64,000 nt of DNA, from assembly GCA_016839555.1 (NCBI GenBank), contig JAEOUA010000012.1:1-64000 (forward strand), written 5' to 3'. The stretch is from Promethearchaeota archaeon. Lineage in GTDB: Archaea; Asgardarchaeota; Lokiarchaeia; Sigyniarchaeales; SOKP01. The translations under genes and the position numbers were made by a program. Below, in pieces: positions 10,281 to 19,666 of the stretch. The stretch's first letter is position 1; every line of letters starts with the position of its first letter. Below the pieces are notes generated by a model. The model did not search any database, had not been told where the DNA came from, and saw only the letters and a list, made by a program, of their open reading frames with translations.

Positions 10281-10736
10281 TTATTCATTATTTTCTGTTT
10301 CGGAAGAAGAAATTTTATATTTATAATATTTTCCCTTATTATTTTCAATAACCCTTTCTTTATTAGTTAATTCCACTTCTATATAATAAATTAATGTAGT
10401 TTCTTCGGGAATCTCGAGTATTTCTGCTTCAAAAATATCATCTGATTTCTCTTCCATTTTTATTTCATACCAGGATTGACCATTATTGGGGCTAAATTTT
10501 AAAAAAACGTTCTTAATTGGTTCTGTAAAATTCTCTTCAGTCACTTTTACAACCATTTTTACATCTTTTTTAAGTTCAGCCCCTTTTTCTCGCTCCTTTT
10601 CATATTTTTCTTGATCCCACGGAGTTTTACAAAATGGACAAGAGACGTACCAACTTGGTATTTCTTTACCACAGTTTGAGCATGTTCTGGTGAAATATTT
10701 TGAAGTTTTTATTTTGAATTCTTTTTTTTTTCCCAT
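10281..10736 (-). CDS. Zinc-ribbon protein with Ig-like beta domain, function unknown
   Basis: A 151-residue protein not recognised as a named family. The N-terminus is basic and carries a zinc ribbon (CSNCGKEIP...CPFCKTPW, four cysteines at about residues 19-38). The rest (about 58-145) reads as a beta-sandwich: KMVVKVTEE, NVFLKFSPNNGQSWYEIKM, IFEAEILEI and LIYYIEVELTN alternate in a way seen in Ig-like or carbohydrate-binding-like domains. It is convergent with the Rab-like GTPase gene, which also ends in a zinc ribbon; no functional link is shown. Confidence 0.7.
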   Translation of the reverse strand: MGKKKEFKIKTSKYFTRTCSNCGKEIPSWYVSCPFCKTPWDQEKYEKEREKGAELKKDVKMVVKVTEENFTEPIKNVFLKFSPNNGQSWYEIKMEEKSDDIFEAEILEIPEETTLIYYIEVELTNKERVIENNKGKYYKYKISSSETENNE

Positions 10737-10866
10737 ATGTTCAGAAAATATTATATTAAATTTTTTTAAATTTTATTAATTAATTCGTATTTTTATTTAA
10801 AGAATTAAAGAATTTTAATTAAATCTTTTTCATTAATTTTACTAAATTCACTTAAATATTTAGAAA

Positions 10867-11475
10867 ATGAAAATAAAAAAATCTGAGATTGAATCAATTT
10901 TAGATTCAATCGATGATCTTATTGAATTAAAAGTATTAATACGTAAAATAGCTCCAAATTACAAAATAAATGAAAAAGTATATCAGAAATTTCTCTCGAA
11001 ATTAAAAACATTAAAAAAGAACCTTGATCCTCTTTTTTCACATTATTTAAATGCTGAGAATCTCAATAAAAGAGAGGAATTTATTAAAAACCAGAAAGAA
11101 AAAATTAAAAAAGCATTAAGTAAGGATAATATCGCTATAATTTCCTCTAATTCTGCCAAAAAGATTCTTAAAAATATGGGAATAGACCCCAGAAAATTAA
11201 TAATCACAGGAGGGCCTCTCTTTTTCGAAGATTATAAAGAAGTTAATCCACAGATTCCTGATAGTGCTTTAAAAGGAATAAAAAAAAAATGTAATAACTT
11301 AATTCAAGAAATTAAAAACCGGAATTGGAATAAAAATAAAAATTTATATTTTTTATATGAGAAAGGAGATTTAAGCGATGAATTAACGCTTAAAAAACTT
11401 GATCGAATTTCAGATTTGATTAATCAAAAGGTGAAAATTATAGAAATAAACTCTTGGAAAGATTTAGAGTCCTAA
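10867..11475 (+). CDS. Conserved archaeal protein, possibly DUF2100 family
   Basis: A 202-residue soluble protein. The central block IIITGGP-like segment (LIITGGPLFFEDYKEVNPQ) followed by IPDSALKGIKKKC recalls the archaeal DUF2100 proteins of methanogens, from memory and without a search. The N-terminal half is helical and lysine-rich. No catalytic motif is recognised and the function is unknown. Its last 12 bases overlap the 3' end of the convergent decarboxylase gene. ATG has no clear ribosome binding site. Confidence 0.6.
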   Translation: MKIKKSEIESILDSIDDLIELKVLIRKIAPNYKINEKVYQKFLSKLKTLKKNLDPLFSHYLNAENLNKREEFIKNQKEKIKKALSKDNIAIISSNSAKKILKNMGIDPRKLIITGGPLFFEDYKEVNPQIPDSALKGIKKKCNNLIQEIKNRNWNKNKNLYFLYEKGDLSDELTLKKLDRISDLINQKVKIIEINSWKDLES

Positions 11476-12639
11476 TTTTTTTACCACATTTTCTAAGTCT
11501 TTAATGAATTTTGAGAGGTGGGATGTAGTTATATGCGGCATAATGACGATTCTTATTAAATTAAAATCTTCAAATTTTCCTAACATCCAATGAAGTTTTC
11601 TTAGTTCTTCATCTAATTCACATATACTTTCGCCGCTTTCTGTTGTAATTCCCACGATATTCATAACAGGCTCAGTAGCTAGTCTTATTCCCTCAATTTC
11701 TTTAATTCCTTCACATAAATAACGAGTATTTTCCATACATTTGTTCAAAATCTTCTTAAAACCATTCATTCCTAAATATTTCATAAGAGCCCAAAATGAG
11801 ATTACTGGGCCACCAGGGCGAGTACCAACAATATGTAGATGTTTAAAATTCCCTCCAGCCAAATATGGAATCTCAAAACCAGTTTTTTGAATAATATTTT
11901 TGTTTCTTAAAAAAATCCCTCCAGAAGGAATGACGTTTAACCCCATTTTATGGGGATCTGCAGTGATAGAATCCACTTGATCTACATGAAAATCCCATTC
12001 TGGGATCTTATACCCTAAATCTTTTAAAAAAGGCAAAACAAATCCTCCAAACGCAGCATCAACATGAAAGAAAATATCTTTATTTTCAATCATTCTACCT
12101 ATTTCTTGAATAGGATCTACTAATCCTAGTGAGGTTGTTCCCGCAATTCCAACAACTAAACATGTATTTTCATTTATTAATGATTTGAAATGTTCTTTGT
12201 CTAATTGAAAGTTATCCTTTAATTGTGTTTTTCTTAATTTGATTCCTAGCAGTTCTGCCGATTTATCAAAAGACATATGTGCTGAGATAGGAAGAACCAT
12301 TTCAGGTTCATTTATGTCCGGTCGTAACTCTTTAGCAATTCTCACAGCAATTAAATTTGCTTCAGATCCTCCTGTCGTAAACGAACCTATTATTTCTTTT
12401 CCATTATATAATTCCCCGATTTCCCTAATAATTTCATCTTCTAACTCTGCTGTACCGGGAAATAATCCTGGATCCCCTAAATTCTTATTAACATATTTAC
12501 AATATATTTCCCTTCCAAATTCATGCGCAGCTGTACACATTGATCCCAGGATATGACCTGAACTGTATCTATAGTCTTTCGATAATTTTTTGTCTAAAAT
12601 TTTTAATATATCTCGTTTCTTTAATCCTTCTTTTAACAT
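11464..12639 (-). CDS. mfnA: Group II PLP decarboxylase (MfnA-type L-tyrosine/L-aspartate decarboxylase)
   Basis: A 391-residue enzyme of the glutamate/tyrosine decarboxylase family. Visible motifs: SFTTGGSEAN (phosphate loop), HVDAAFGGF (Asp that contacts the pyridine nitrogen) and ADPHKMG with the Schiff-base lysine. Length and order fit archaeal MfnA, which makes tyramine for methanofuran in methanogens and beta-alanine for coenzyme A in other archaea. In a non-methanogen the coenzyme A role (aspartate decarboxylase) is the likelier one, but substrate choice cannot be read from the sequence. Neighbours are unrelated. Confidence 0.88.
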   Translation of the reverse strand: MLKEGLKKRDILKILDKKLSKDYRYSSGHILGSMCTAAHEFGREIYCKYVNKNLGDPGLFPGTAELEDEIIREIGELYNGKEIIGSFTTGGSEANLIAVRIAKELRPDINEPEMVLPISAHMSFDKSAELLGIKLRKTQLKDNFQLDKEHFKSLINENTCLVVGIAGTTSLGLVDPIQEIGRMIENKDIFFHVDAAFGGFVLPFLKDLGYKIPEWDFHVDQVDSITADPHKMGLNVIPSGGIFLRNKNIIQKTGFEIPYLAGGNFKHLHIVGTRPGGPVISFWALMKYLGMNGFKKILNKCMENTRYLCEGIKEIEGIRLATEPVMNIVGITTESGESICELDEELRKLHWMLGKFEDFNLIRIVIMPHITTSHLSKFIKDLENVVKKLGL

Positions 12640-12809
12640 TTCTCTAATTTAAAATTAATAATGATTAAAATGATTTCCCATTGGAATTATCATATAATAT
12701 TCACTAAAATCATATATCATGTGATCAAAATCAATACTGTGCTATTATAAACAGTAAACTTGATTATTTGAAATGATAAAAAGCCTAAACCTGAAAATTA
12801 TATTATAAA

Positions 12810-13127
12810 TTAAATAAATCTATTGTTCTCTCTTTTTTTATATTTTTTTAATGTATTTATAAGTCCCTTTTTTAAATCAACGTTGTAATAATTTGCAAGA
12901 CATACCAAAGCAAAAAAAATATCTGTTATCTCTTCTTCAATTCCCTTTTTCTTAACATTAGCTTTTTTAGGTTTATACCCTTCACTATAATTAATTTCTC
13001 TCGCTAATTCACCTAGCTCTTCGACTATAGCAGCAAGCATCGAGAGGGGTGACCAATAACCTCCATGATTTTGTATCCAATCATCAATTTTTTTTTGAAA
13101 ATCAGAAAGCCTTTTTTTTTCGCTCAT
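12810..13127 (-). CDS. MazG-like nucleotide pyrophosphohydrolase
   Basis: A 105-residue all-alpha NTP pyrophosphatase of the MazG/dUTPase-like group. The metal-binding motif is split as EELGELAREI (Glu-x-x-Glu) and EEEITDIFFAL (Glu-x-x-Asp), the usual EExxE...ExxD pattern. Such enzymes hydrolyse non-canonical or excess NTPs to NMP and pyrophosphate (house-cleaning). It lies just downstream of the anaerobic ribonucleotide reductase gene on the same strand, a sensible nucleotide-pool context, though about 80 bases separate them. Confidence 0.85.
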   Translation of the reverse strand: MSEKKRLSDFQKKIDDWIQNHGGYWSPLSMLAAIVEELGELAREINYSEGYKPKKANVKKKGIEEEITDIFFALVCLANYYNVDLKKGLINTLKKYKKRENNRFI

Positions 13128-13210
13128 GATCTATTATATCATAAAAAAAATATATTTATTTTTATAAAATTTTAAAATAATAAAGAGTAGAAAATAAAAT
13201 TGGACTCTTT

Positions 13211-15322
13211 CTATACTTTTTCTCTTTGGCGTGCTTCCCATTCCGCTTTTTTTCCAGCATTATATCTATTAACTTCACTATAATATCCTGTAATGCGGGA
13301 ATAGACTTTTACATCTTCTGTAAAGCATTTTGGACAAGTCCATTGTCCACCTCGAAACATTTTCCTACATGATGGACAATAAGTGAAGTCGGTCGTATAA
13401 GCAAAATAAGCCGTATTTGTATTAAGACATATGTTTTTCGTAAGCTCCCATAATCCCTTTATGTCTGGTTTCTGCTCACCAAGCCAGAGATGAGTGATGA
13501 CTCCCCCTTGAACAATTGGATGGAAATCTCCTTGCTTTTTTATTCTCTCGTATAAAGGAATATTCGCATCATACCTAAAATGACTTGAATTTGTATAATA
13601 GGCAGATTCTCCACTAGATTGTGGAATTGCTTTTTTAGGGAAATGCTTAAGATCTAATTTCGCAAGTCTATTCGCTGTGGATTCAGCGGGCTGCTCCCAG
13701 AGAGAATAAGAATATCCATCTCTTTCTGTCATAGAATTGCATTTTGCAACCATATAATTTAAAACTTGTTTTCCAAGGTTATATGCATTTTCGCTTTCAT
13801 GGAGCTCTTCTCCAGTTAAACTCTGTGCTGCTTCATTTAATCCTGTAAATCCGATTGAAAGATTTTGATCCTCCATTCTAAAGATTGGAGTGTCCTTGAT
13901 TTTTCCACTACATAATGGAAGATGTCCTGTTTCGAGTCTTTTTTCTATTAAATGCCATTTTTTAATTAAAATACGAGAGCAAAGTTCCATTTTATTATCT
14001 AATATTTTAAAATATTCATCTTCATTTTTAGCAATATAGGCATATCTGGGAAGATTTAAGCTCACACTTTGAAGAGACCCGATAGAAACATATTCTTTCC
14101 ATACATTTTGTTTTTTTCTTTTTTCCGGATCAAAATTACATTTACTAATAATTTGATCACCTCTGAGGAATTTTCTACAACACTGGCTATGTATCTCATC
14201 GGGCATCCAATCTGGGCACATATTAAGGAAATAAGGTGTTCCCATTTTCACAACCTCTTCCATCAATTTAAGGTATGAAGGCTCGAATTCTTTTAACCAT
14301 TCTTTTTTTATCTTGATTTCGTGTTTTGGAAATGCAAATAGTTTTCCATTGTGATCTCCCTTAATATATACATCTGTCAACGAATCAAAAAGTCTTAAAC
14401 ATTCTTGTTTATAATCTCCATATTTTCCAACAATCTTCCCATGATGACCAATTGCTGGAATGTCTAACAACCCTTTTGGAACTGTGGGTGTACATGAAAT
14501 TGAAGTAAAAGGAACTTGTCCTCCTCTAGCCGCAAATATTTGATTTGTCTCAAAAATTAGACATTGCATACTCTGTTCAATTTCCCTATCGCTTATCCCT
14601 TTCGCATATGGTGCTAAAAATGTTGTCAAATAATCATAGCCTTGCCCTCCTGAAAATTCTCCTTGAATGATACCTAACCATTTTGCTAAATGAGTAACTG
14701 CCACTCTTAGACTCCCAGCAGGCCCAGATTGACTGCAATGCGCCCAACTACTCACTGGGGGTAAACCATTTTCCAAAATCATTCGAGCGTCCCATTCTTG
14801 GCAAAATGGCCTTAAATCGAAATATCTTAGCATATGTACATGGATGTCTCCATAGAGATGAGCATGTGCCTCTTCGGAATTTAATATCCTAAGAAGGGCA
14901 TATTCTTCGGAGATACGATTTGCTGCCCAATGATGGATGCTCTCTGGATTCATATCTTGGTTTGCGTTTTCTTTTATTCCCCTTTTTAAAATTTCTTCAT
15001 AATCCATCAAAGGCATCCCTATTCTAGTATATAGCTTTCGTTCCTTCTCGAAATGTTGTTCTGAAAGGACTGAACAAACGATCTCTCGAATATGAGGGCC
15101 AGAAAGAAATTTTATTCCAGAAGAGATTATCCTTCTAACTACAATTTCGGTTATTTGTTCCGCAGACTCAAGATCTAATCCCGTTTCTTTTATAATACTT
15201 TCTTCAATTTTAATAGGATTAAAATCAACCCAATCCCCTTCAGTGCGAAAAACTCGAGGTAATAAACTCTTTAATAATTCTTCTTTTCTTTCATTTTTAT
15301 ATGATTCTTGTTTTAAAACCAT
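13211..15322 (-). CDS. nrdD: Anaerobic ribonucleoside-triphosphate reductase (class III)
   Basis: A 703-residue glycyl-radical enzyme that reduces ribonucleoside triphosphates to deoxy forms under anaerobic conditions. The C-terminus carries a zinc site CPSC...CPKC (Cys-x2-Cys twice) followed by the glycyl radical loop RITGYY, Gly at about residue 679. The N-terminal ~95 residues (VFRTEGDWVDFNPIKIEESI) look like an ATP-cone regulatory domain, so dATP feedback is likely. The radical-generating activase NrdG is not in the window. Presence of this enzyme suggests an anaerobic lifestyle. Confidence 0.95.
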   Translation of the reverse strand: MVLKQESYKNERKEELLKSLLPRVFRTEGDWVDFNPIKIEESIIKETGLDLESAEQITEIVVRRIISSGIKFLSGPHIREIVCSVLSEQHFEKERKLYTRIGMPLMDYEEILKRGIKENANQDMNPESIHHWAANRISEEYALLRILNSEEAHAHLYGDIHVHMLRYFDLRPFCQEWDARMILENGLPPVSSWAHCSQSGPAGSLRVAVTHLAKWLGIIQGEFSGGQGYDYLTTFLAPYAKGISDREIEQSMQCLIFETNQIFAARGGQVPFTSISCTPTVPKGLLDIPAIGHHGKIVGKYGDYKQECLRLFDSLTDVYIKGDHNGKLFAFPKHEIKIKKEWLKEFEPSYLKLMEEVVKMGTPYFLNMCPDWMPDEIHSQCCRKFLRGDQIISKCNFDPEKRKKQNVWKEYVSIGSLQSVSLNLPRYAYIAKNEDEYFKILDNKMELCSRILIKKWHLIEKRLETGHLPLCSGKIKDTPIFRMEDQNLSIGFTGLNEAAQSLTGEELHESENAYNLGKQVLNYMVAKCNSMTERDGYSYSLWEQPAESTANRLAKLDLKHFPKKAIPQSSGESAYYTNSSHFRYDANIPLYERIKKQGDFHPIVQGGVITHLWLGEQKPDIKGLWELTKNICLNTNTAYFAYTTDFTYCPSCRKMFRGGQWTCPKCFTEDVKVYSRITGYYSEVNRYNAGKKAEWEARQREKV

Positions 15323-15716
15323 AAGTAATTACTTCCTTTTCTTTGAAAATTTCTTTTCAACTAATATATATATAATATATTACTAGTTTCGATGAGAAAT
15401 TTTTGTCGGCATAGCCATTGGAGTAAATCAAGTCATTAATTTCTCATTAAATTTATTTTATGAAACCCTTATGCATAATAATTTGTTTCTTTTTCAATTT
15501 AAACTATTATATTAATATGCTAATTGATTTATTCCCCTAAATCTCTTAGAAGCTTTATGTAAAAAATCTTTTTTTTGTTGAGATCTTGTTTTAAGTAGAT
15601 ATTTCTTGATAATGTCGGCTTTTTTGAGATATTGTTATAAACTTTATTATTTTTAAAAGATATTTCTATTTAAATAAAAAAAGAGTTAGCAAAATTTCTA
15701 AAAAGCAATAAAAAAA
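15323..15716. other. Intergenic region between nrdD and cupin gene
   Basis: Nearly 400 bases of A+T-rich sequence between divergently transcribed genes. It must hold both promoters. TATA-like runs occur at about 15365-15380. I see no RNA gene, riboswitch or repeat that I can support. Confidence 0.5.
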
Positions 15717-16043
15717 ATGATTAATCCTACAAATATAGATAATGTTGAAGCAGTGAAAGCGTTGGAAGGCATCTATAGAAAAACTTTAATGTATAATGAT
15801 GATGTAATGCTTTGTTTCTTTTCCCTAAAAAAGGGCTCAGAAATCCCTCTGCATAACCATGTTTCTCATCAAATTGGATATGTGTTAAAAGGTAAATTTG
15901 AATTAATTACTGAAAATAATAGTTTTATAGTTAGAGAAGGGGATAGTTATGTCTTCAATTCGAATGAAAAACATGGAGCAAAAATATTAGAAAATAGTGA
16001 AGTTATAGAAGTATTTAATCCTACCCGTCAAGATTATAAATAA
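15717..16043 (+). CDS. Small cupin-domain protein
   Basis: A 108-residue single-domain cupin (beta barrel). Motif 1 reads PLHNHVSHQIGYVLKGKFEL, with His-x-His and a further His/Glu-position residues, and motif 2 reads GDSYVFNSNEKHGAKI with the last metal-ligand His. Metal binding is therefore likely. Small cupins of this size bind sugars, ligands or act as enzymes; the substrate is unknown. The gene is alone, divergent from nrdD. Confidence 0.85.
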   Translation: MINPTNIDNVEAVKALEGIYRKTLMYNDDVMLCFFSLKKGSEIPLHNHVSHQIGYVLKGKFELITENNSFIVREGDSYVFNSNEKHGAKILENSEVIEVFNPTRQDYK

Positions 16044-16088
16044 TGTCGCTATTTTCTTCAATAATTCTTTTCTCATTGGATATTTGAC

Positions 16089-16448
16089 TTACCATTGATA
16101 GGCCGCGAGTGCAAAAATAGCAAACATGCAAAATAAGAATTCTCCTATCATCCAATCTAGAAATAATATCTTTTTTTTTTCAGGATTATTTTTAATATTT
16201 GATGCGAGACCAAATGATAATGCAGAGGATGTTCCTAAAAAAATAACCAAAGTAAATGAATATACATTTGTATTAAAAATTATAGAAGAAATATTTAAAA
16301 TATAATCCTCTGCAAACCATAATGCTAAATATCCAGCAAGGACTAATAAAAAAATCCATCCTGCGAATTCTATACTTTTTATAAATCTATCATCAAGTGT
16401 ATAGGGTTTTTTCTCTTTTTCTACAGTTTTTTTCTTAAATTTTGACAT
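16089..16448 (-). CDS. Small membrane protein, three predicted helices
   Basis: A 119-residue protein of unknown function. After a lysine-rich N-terminus (about 30 residues) there are three hydrophobic segments: FAGWIFLLVLAGYLALWF, SFTLVIFLGTSSALSFGLA and WMIGEFLFCMFAIFALAAY. It follows the PAN-PUA-NAC genes on the same strand, with about 100 bases after nac, and could be cotranscribed. I do not recognise the family. Confidence 0.7.
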   Translation of the reverse strand: MSKFKKKTVEKEKKPYTLDDRFIKSIEFAGWIFLLVLAGYLALWFAEDYILNISSIIFNTNVYSFTLVIFLGTSSALSFGLASNIKNNPEKKKILFLDWMIGEFLFCMFAIFALAAYQW

Positions 16449-16546
16449 TTTAATCCTTCTTTGCTAACTATTAAAATTTAAAAATATTATAATGATGTAT
16501 CTTTTTTTACAAAAAAAGTTTGTGCTCTCTCTTTTAAAATGATATT

Positions 16547-17032
16547 TTATTTATTAGATTTCAAAAACACTATGGCTTTAGCAATATCACCTTGGCATTC
16601 CCTTAAAACAGATTCTGCTTTATCTTTATCTACATTAGCTTGTGCTGCTACGAGCATAATATCATTTTCAGTTATTGTTGGTTTTACTTCCTCCTCAATT
16701 TCTTCTCCTTCTTCTCCTTTTTCAATAACTTGTTGTTCCCCGATTTCTATTTCTCCTACAGGATATTCTTCAGCCTCACCGATCACTTGATATATTGATT
16801 GACCCATTTGTTCCATTTCCACTACCTCCGGTTGATTAATTACTAGAGTTTTATCAGTTCCTTCAATAATAACTCTCGTGGCATCAATTGGATTCATCTC
16901 TATGCCTTGCTGTTGCATTCTTCTTCGCATCGATCGGGAGCTATATGATTGACCAGGTCTTGTTTTAACCATTTTGGGTTGTTTTGGCTTACTTTTTTCT
17001 TTCTTTTGTAATTCTTTAGGCAATTTTACCAT
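16547..17032 (-). CDS. nac: Nascent polypeptide-associated complex protein (archaeal NAC alpha)
   Basis: A 161-residue ribosome-associated chaperone that meets nascent chains at the tunnel exit. The basic N-terminus (Lys/Arg-rich, residues 1-40) is the ribosome-binding part. The NAC beta-barrel follows (RVIIEGTDKTLVINQPEV), with an acidic insert (about 90-120) longer than usual, and a C-terminal UBA domain (MLVAAQANVDKDKAESVLR...DIAKAIVFL). Archaea usually have this single homodimer-forming NAC. It lies downstream of the PUA gene on the same strand. Confidence 0.95.
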   Translation of the reverse strand: MVKLPKELQKKEKSKPKQPKMVKTRPGQSYSSRSMRRRMQQQGIEMNPIDATRVIIEGTDKTLVINQPEVVEMEQMGQSIYQVIGEAEEYPVGEIEIGEQQVIEKGEEGEEIEEEVKPTITENDIMLVAAQANVDKDKAESVLRECQGDIAKAIVFLKSNK

Positions 17033-17119
17033 TCTTTTATCAGATTCCTTTAATCATTTTTTTAAATATAATTTATTCTTATATAAATATAATAAATCTG
17101 AATTTTTATTTTTTAATTT

Positions 17120-17605
17120 TTAATATTTATCAATACCTTTTCTCACGTTAACTGCAACGCCCCGTTCAAATGTTTTGATATAAGGAATGGCAATATTAAT
17201 TCTTCCAATTGCCAATAATTCATCTTCCTGATTAACTACTATCACTTCATCCATTGGTCTAAGATCATCATCTGCATCAACGACGTGCTTGCAAAAAACA
17301 TTTCTTCCCTTTTTTATAAATGGTGAAACCTCCGTTAAGACTACCACTCTAAGTCTTGGAGGATTAGTGTGTTTAAGTATTTTTTTTGCGGCTAAGAAAG
17401 ATAATGTGAAAAGTCCAGTCGTTGGTTTTAACGTAAGAAGCAATTCTTCATTGAAATAAACATATCTGATTTTATGTGTATTTTTAGACCTTATAATTTT
17501 AAGTTCTTCACTCTCCTTAAATAATATATCCGTTATTTCTGGACTAAATTGATAATCTGAAATGCCTTTAAGTTTTCTTAGGTCGAGCAGTTTTTGTATG
17601 TCCAT
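17120..17605 (-). CDS. PUA-domain RNA-binding protein
   Basis: A 161-residue protein ending in a PUA domain (RLRVVVLTEVSPFIKKGRNVF, then VVDADDDLRPMDEVIVVN and LLAIGRINI), the RNA-binding fold of archaeosine transglycosylases and Cbf5. Stand-alone PUA proteins of this size are common beside nac in archaea. It sits between PAN and NAC on the same strand with short gaps, which suggests an operon tied to translation and protein quality control. The RNA target is unknown. Confidence 0.88.
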   Translation of the reverse strand: MDIQKLLDLRKLKGISDYQFSPEITDILFKESEELKIIRSKNTHKIRYVYFNEELLLTLKPTTGLFTLSFLAAKKILKHTNPPRLRVVVLTEVSPFIKKGRNVFCKHVVDADDDLRPMDEVIVVNQEDELLAIGRINIAIPYIKTFERGVAVNVRKGIDKY

Positions 17606-17682
17606 AAGTAATATAAAGATTAGGACGTATTAATCAATAATAAGGGAGAGATATTTTAATGATAAAAATAATTGAAAAAATA

Positions 17683-18903
17683 TTAAGAATAGATTCTTGA
17701 TTCAATGCATTGATCTTTCATTTTATTCATTACTTTAGAAATTGCGCCTAAAAAATCCTGTTTTGTAACTATTTCTGAATCTCTGCGAATGGCGAACATC
17801 CCTGCCTCTGTGCAGATGGCCTTAATATCTGCCCCCGTGGCACCTTCAGTGATTTTTACATAATTTTCAATTCTTACAGTATCATCCATATTTAAATTTC
17901 TCATATGAATTTTGAAAATGGAATACCGTTCTTCTTCACTTGGGATTGGAAATTCGATCATTCTGTCAAATCTCCCCGGTCTCAATAAGGCAGGATCTAA
18001 AATATCAATTCTATTAGTTGCTCCAATCACTTTTACATCTCCTCTCGTCTCGAAACCATCTAACTCGCTTAATAATTGCATTAAGGTCCTCTGAACCTCC
18101 CTATCTCCTGATGTGGCTATTTTAAGTCTCTGAGAACCAATTGCATCTAGCTCATCAATAAATAATATTGTGGGTGCTTTTTCTTTTGCCAGACTAAAAA
18201 TCTCCCTCACTAATCGAGCTCCTTCTCCTATAAATTTTTGAACTAATTCTGAACCAATAATTCTAATAAAAGTTGCCTTTGTTTCATGAGCTACTGCTTT
18301 TGCCATCAACGTTTTACCTGTACCTGGAGCACCAAAAAGTAATACCCCCTTTGGAGGCTCAATTCCGACTTTTTTAAATAAATCTGGTTTAAGTAATGGT
18401 AGTTCAACAGTTTCTGTCACCTCTAATTTTTGTTCTTTTAATCCTCCAATATCATCATAAGAAATATCTGGAATTGAGTCAATAACTTCCATTCCTTTGA
18501 CAAATGGATCTAATTTTGTTGGTAAGACCTCCATGATCGCAAATGTTCTTTGATTTAATGCAACTCTCATTCCGGGCATTATTTTTTCGTTTTTTACTTT
18601 TCTGCTGGTATTTACTACAAAACTTGGACCAGTGGAACTTTTTACGATTACTCTCCCGGTATTTTCATCTAAGATATCTATTACACTTGCAGAGACTAAA
18701 GGAGGTTCTCTTAATCTGTCTATTTCATTCCTTAAACTATGAAGTTCCTGTTCTAACCTTAATCGTTCTGCATCTAATAATTGCTTTTCGGTTTCTAAAT
18801 TTCTGAGCCTTTTTTCAAGATGCCTCGTGTAAGTTATAATATATTGCTCATCCTTTATTTCTTCTTTTTTCTTTTCTTTTGTTGTTGTCAAATCCAATCC
18901 CAT
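17683..18903 (-). CDS. pan: Proteasome-activating nucleotidase PAN
   Basis: A 406-residue AAA+ regulatory ATPase of the 20S proteasome that unfolds substrates and opens the gate. Order: N-terminal coiled coil (about 25-68), OB fold (about 70-125), then the AAA module with DIGGLKEQK, Walker A GAPGTGKT (about 190), Walker B LFIDELDAIG, GATNRIDILDPALLRPGRFDR with arginine fingers, and the helical lid. The last three residues are Ile-Tyr-Ser, an HbYX motif that docks into the 20S alpha ring. No proteasome core subunit lies in the window. Confidence 0.97.
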   Translation of the reverse strand: MGLDLTTTKEKKKEEIKDEQYIITYTRHLEKRLRNLETEKQLLDAERLRLEQELHSLRNEIDRLREPPLVSASVIDILDENTGRVIVKSSTGPSFVVNTSRKVKNEKIMPGMRVALNQRTFAIMEVLPTKLDPFVKGMEVIDSIPDISYDDIGGLKEQKLEVTETVELPLLKPDLFKKVGIEPPKGVLLFGAPGTGKTLMAKAVAHETKATFIRIIGSELVQKFIGEGARLVREIFSLAKEKAPTILFIDELDAIGSQRLKIATSGDREVQRTLMQLLSELDGFETRGDVKVIGATNRIDILDPALLRPGRFDRMIEFPIPSEEERYSIFKIHMRNLNMDDTVRIENYVKITEGATGADIKAICTEAGMFAIRRDSEIVTKQDFLGAISKVMNKMKDQCIESRIYS

Positions 18904-19113
18904 TTATGTTTAATTTATTTTTTTTACTCTAATAATAAACTTCTACTAATTTATATTTATAGATAGTTTTCTAAGTTTATAATATTATTTACTTATAAAA
19001 AACCTTAATTTTATAAAAAAAAATGAAACCATTATAAACAAAAATTATAAGAAGTCATAATTAATTTAGATATATAAAGAAAAAAACTCATAATATTACT
19101 TTATACAAAGTAT

Positions 19114-19650
19114 ATGACCAATCCTAAGCTTAGAGATGTTGAAGAGTGTCCAATTTGTGGAAAGATTTTATGGTCTGGAGGTGTTGATGTAATAATAGAG
19201 GGAGCAGAAATGAGGGTTTGTCAAAATTGCGCGAAGCGTGGAAAAAGGGTTATCCATAAACAAGCAACGAGACCACCATCAAGGAGTAGGGAAAAATATA
19301 CAGTAAAAACTTCATCTTCTAAAGCATCTAAAAGAAAGGATGATTATTTTGAGCCCGAAGTAGTGTTAATTGATAATTATAATGAAAAAATTCGCAAAGT
19401 AAGAGAACGTAATAATTTGACACAAATTAAATTTGCTCAAAGTCTTCAAGAAAAGGAATCATTGATTAGAAGGATAGAACAGAAAAAGGCAAAACCAACC
19501 ATCAAATTTGCAAAAAAAATAGAAAATAAATATAATATCAAGTTGCTAAAGGAATCTGATACCGTAAAAGTCGATACTAGTAAATATATAAAAAAAGGAG
19601 ATTCGGGAGTATCATTGGGAGCTTTTATTAAAAAAAAAAGGACGGATTAA
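19114..19650 (+). CDS. Multiprotein bridging factor 1 (aMBF1)
   Basis: A 178-residue helix-turn-helix protein. The N-terminal zinc ribbon (CPICGKILW...CQNCAKRG) is specific to archaeal MBF1. It is followed by a basic linker and a C-terminal Cro/XRE HTH (IRKVRERNNLTQIKFAQSL...ESLIRRIEQKKAKP). In eukaryotes MBF1 is a transcription coactivator and prevents ribosome frameshifting in collided ribosomes; archaeal MBF1 associates with ribosomes. It is convergent with the TFE gene. Confidence 0.95.
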   Translation: MTNPKLRDVEECPICGKILWSGGVDVIIEGAEMRVCQNCAKRGKRVIHKQATRPPSRSREKYTVKTSSSKASKRKDDYFEPEVVLIDNYNEKIRKVRERNNLTQIKFAQSLQEKESLIRRIEQKKAKPTIKFAKKIENKYNIKLLKESDTVKVDTSKYIKKGDSGVSLGAFIKKKRTD

Positions 19651-19666
19651 CTCTATTTTGGATTTA

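Noticed and set aside
12239..12556. 105-codon ORF opposite the decarboxylase gene
   Set aside because: It is a shadow of the clear MfnA-type gene.
15323..15716. Possible C/D-box RNA or riboswitch upstream of nrdD
   Set aside because: CGATGAG near 15389 resembles a C box but no matching D box, guide or conserved switch core can be placed.
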